From: Sphaeroforma arctica JP610
Taxonomy: Eukaryota > Opisthokonta > Ichthyosporea > Ichthyophonida
Direction of reading: 5' to 3'
Length of the DNA: 31,004 nt
NCBI RefSeq assembly: GCF_001186125.1
Contig: NW_014040228.1
Coordinates: forward strand, 41,284 to 72,287
Shown here piece by piece: positions 30,026 to 31,004 of this stretch. Positions within the stretch are counted from its first letter, which is position 1, and the number at the start of each line of letters is the position of its first letter. The position numbers and the translations under genes are program-made. Under the pieces are notes generated by a model. That model was given only the letters and a program-made list of their open reading frames with translations. It was not told the origin of the DNA and did not search any database.

Positions 30026-31004
30026 GACCAATGAGGATGACGCTCTTCAACCCACAAGGACTCAACATGGACAACGCAGCACATACAGATAAGTGTTTGG
30101 ACGTTATATCGATTTTAAGTCAGGTTGATGTTATGTGTGTGGTTGAAACCTGGCATAACACCACATTTCTTAATCATATACGCTCGAACACACGCTATCA
30201 TATACTACATCACACTACACGGCATAATATCTTACACCCTTCACACTGTGGTATTGGTATCTTTTCCAAACACCACCCATCGAATTTTCAACTTGTACAC
30301 TCTTCACTGTACGCGGTGTTCTTTGTGTGCTTTGGCGTTCATATGGCCGTGTTCTACTTTCCACTCGAATCGCTTACTGAAGAAGACGTCAGGCGATACA
30401 TGAATCCCCCCGAGATTGGCGGTTTCCAACCAGATGTCGTGTGGGGAGATTTCAACTTCAAAGCCCGGAAGTATGGCCACGTATCTACAAATCACGGACT
30501 ACGTATGAAAACGATTGAGACTACTCTGCGTAAGACGTGGCACTTGGACTACCTCTATGCTGTCGGCTCAACTGGTACTGAACATACGTATCATCGACCT
30601 ACCACCCCCGCCTCCCTCCAAACTTATAAGCTGACAGACTACGGTATCTGTGGTGACCACACATTTGGACTCGATCTCCAGATACTTCCCACGAATCAAA
30701 TCCATCGGCCCCAACAAATGCCAGCAATGCCGCCGCCTCCGGACCAACGCCTCCCCTCCCATGGATATAACCGATATCGCCATCAACTGTATCACCTACG
30801 CAACAAATCCCGCGCGCGACAATTCCAAGCCGAAATCCGGGCGCATCAGAACCTACTACGGTCGTATCTCACTTTACATGGACCAGCGGAAGGGCTGCTA
30901 CGAATCCTCGACCGTATCTGGCGCTATGCCACTAACCCACAAATTTTTGGAGGGTCCTATTATGACTTAAACAGACCTTGGGTTCAGCGGCTGCCAAACC
31001 ACTC
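30019..31004 (+). CDS. LINE ORF2 N-terminal part: APE-type endonuclease, open at the window edge
   Basis: An uninterrupted frame of 328 codons from ATG 30019 to the window end. Endonuclease landmarks in order: TLFNPQGLN (Asn), DVMCVVETWH (catalytic Glu), GIGIFSKHH, VHMAVFYFPL, DVVWGDFNFKARKYG (Asp/Asn), TEHTYHRPTT, and GDHTFGLDL where most relatives have SDH. In LINEs this domain nicks target DNA to prime reverse transcription. A second half (RNKSRARQFQAEIRAHQNLL) looks like the linker before the reverse transcriptase. The start codon overlaps the ORF1 stop as ATGTTAG, an arrangement suited to termination-reinitiation. No stop is seen, so this part could be functional. Confidence 0.75.
   Translation, partial: MLGPMRMTLFNPQGLNMDNAAHTDKCLDVISILSQVDVMCVVETWHNTTFLNHIRSNTRYHILHHTTRHNILHPSHCGIGIFSKHHPSNFQLVHSSLYAVFFVCFGVHMAVFYFPLESLTEEDVRRYMNPPEIGGFQPDVVWGDFNFKARKYGHVSTNHGLRMKTIETTLRKTWHLDYLYAVGSTGTEHTYHRPTTPASLQTYKLTDYGICGDHTFGLDLQILPTNQIHRPQQMPAMPPPPDQRLPSHGYNRYRHQLYHLRNKSRARQFQAEIRAHQNLLRSYLTLHGPAEGLLRILDRIWRYATNPQIFGGSYYDLNRPWVQRLPNH

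Larger units (their letters stand above)
28507..31004 (+). mobile_element. LINE (non-LTR retrotransposon, APE type), 5' part, runs off the window
   Basis: A 5' untranslated region (28507-28744, with three AGTCCCAC units just before the ATG), ORF1 (28745-30025) and an ORF2 that begins with an apurinic-endonuclease domain (30019 on). The 5' end abuts interrupted LTR copy 3, so the LINE inserted there. The reverse transcriptase would lie beyond the window. Clade not assigned. Confidence 0.75.

Overview
The window looks like eukaryotic nuclear DNA: genes split by GT-AG introns, abundant micro- and minisatellites, and nested LTR retrotransposons, a LINE and a decayed DNA transposon. The host genes recognised are a strictosidine-synthase/APMAP-like beta-propeller protein and a Myb/SANT-like DNA-binding protein. 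Compact exons in repeat-rich introns, the APMAP-type protein and a P-element/THAP9-like transposon would fit an intron-rich unicellular relative of animals such as an ichthyosporean. That is inference only, because no rRNA, mitochondrial or marker gene is present.

Layout. 1-893: (TG)n and upstream non-coding DNA. 894-6547: an eight-exon APMAP-like gene of about 394 aa, with every exon junction in phase, and a possible ninth exon at 7085-7234 that ends at a poly(A) signal. Introns 1-4 hold a 63-bp minisatellite, a (TA)n tract, a 15-bp minisatellite built from the splice-donor motif, and short telomere-like (CCCTAAA) tracts. 7.2-11.1 kb: mostly unassigned DNA with weak minus-strand ORFs, a G-quadruplex-type tract and a 178-bp tandem duplication. 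11.17-11.89 kb: a solo LTR with a 4-bp target duplication. 11.97-14.17 kb, minus strand: scattered reading frames of a decayed P-element/THAP9-like transposase. 14.69-16.62 kb: a TATA box and a four-exon Myb/SANT-like gene whose last exon runs into retroelement DNA.

16.45-27.56 kb is a broken Ty3/gypsy element (gag zinc finger, protease, RT, RNase H, a DIRS-like post-RNase H domain, integrase with GPF/Y). Two elements are nested in it in reverse orientation: a truncated copy of the 11.2-kb LTR family (18.1-18.6 kb) and a broken Ty1/copia element with both LTRs and a 5-bp target duplication AAGAG (20.09-26.22 kb). The copia may itself carry a tRNA-like SINE head. 27.68-27.94 kb: a 136-bp tandem repeat with G-runs. 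28.13-28.51 kb: a third LTR-family copy, cut by a LINE (28.5 kb to the window end). The LINE's ORF1 has four in-frame stops, while its ORF2 (APE endonuclease) is open to the window edge.

The nesting gives an order of events: gypsy before copia and LTR copy 2, and LTR copy 3 before the LINE. I found no convincing new operon-like or defence system. The strongest leads are the DIRS-like domain in a gypsy pol, the SANT gene that runs into gag, the donor-motif minisatellite, covarying hairpins in the LTR family, and the stop pattern of the LINE ORF1.
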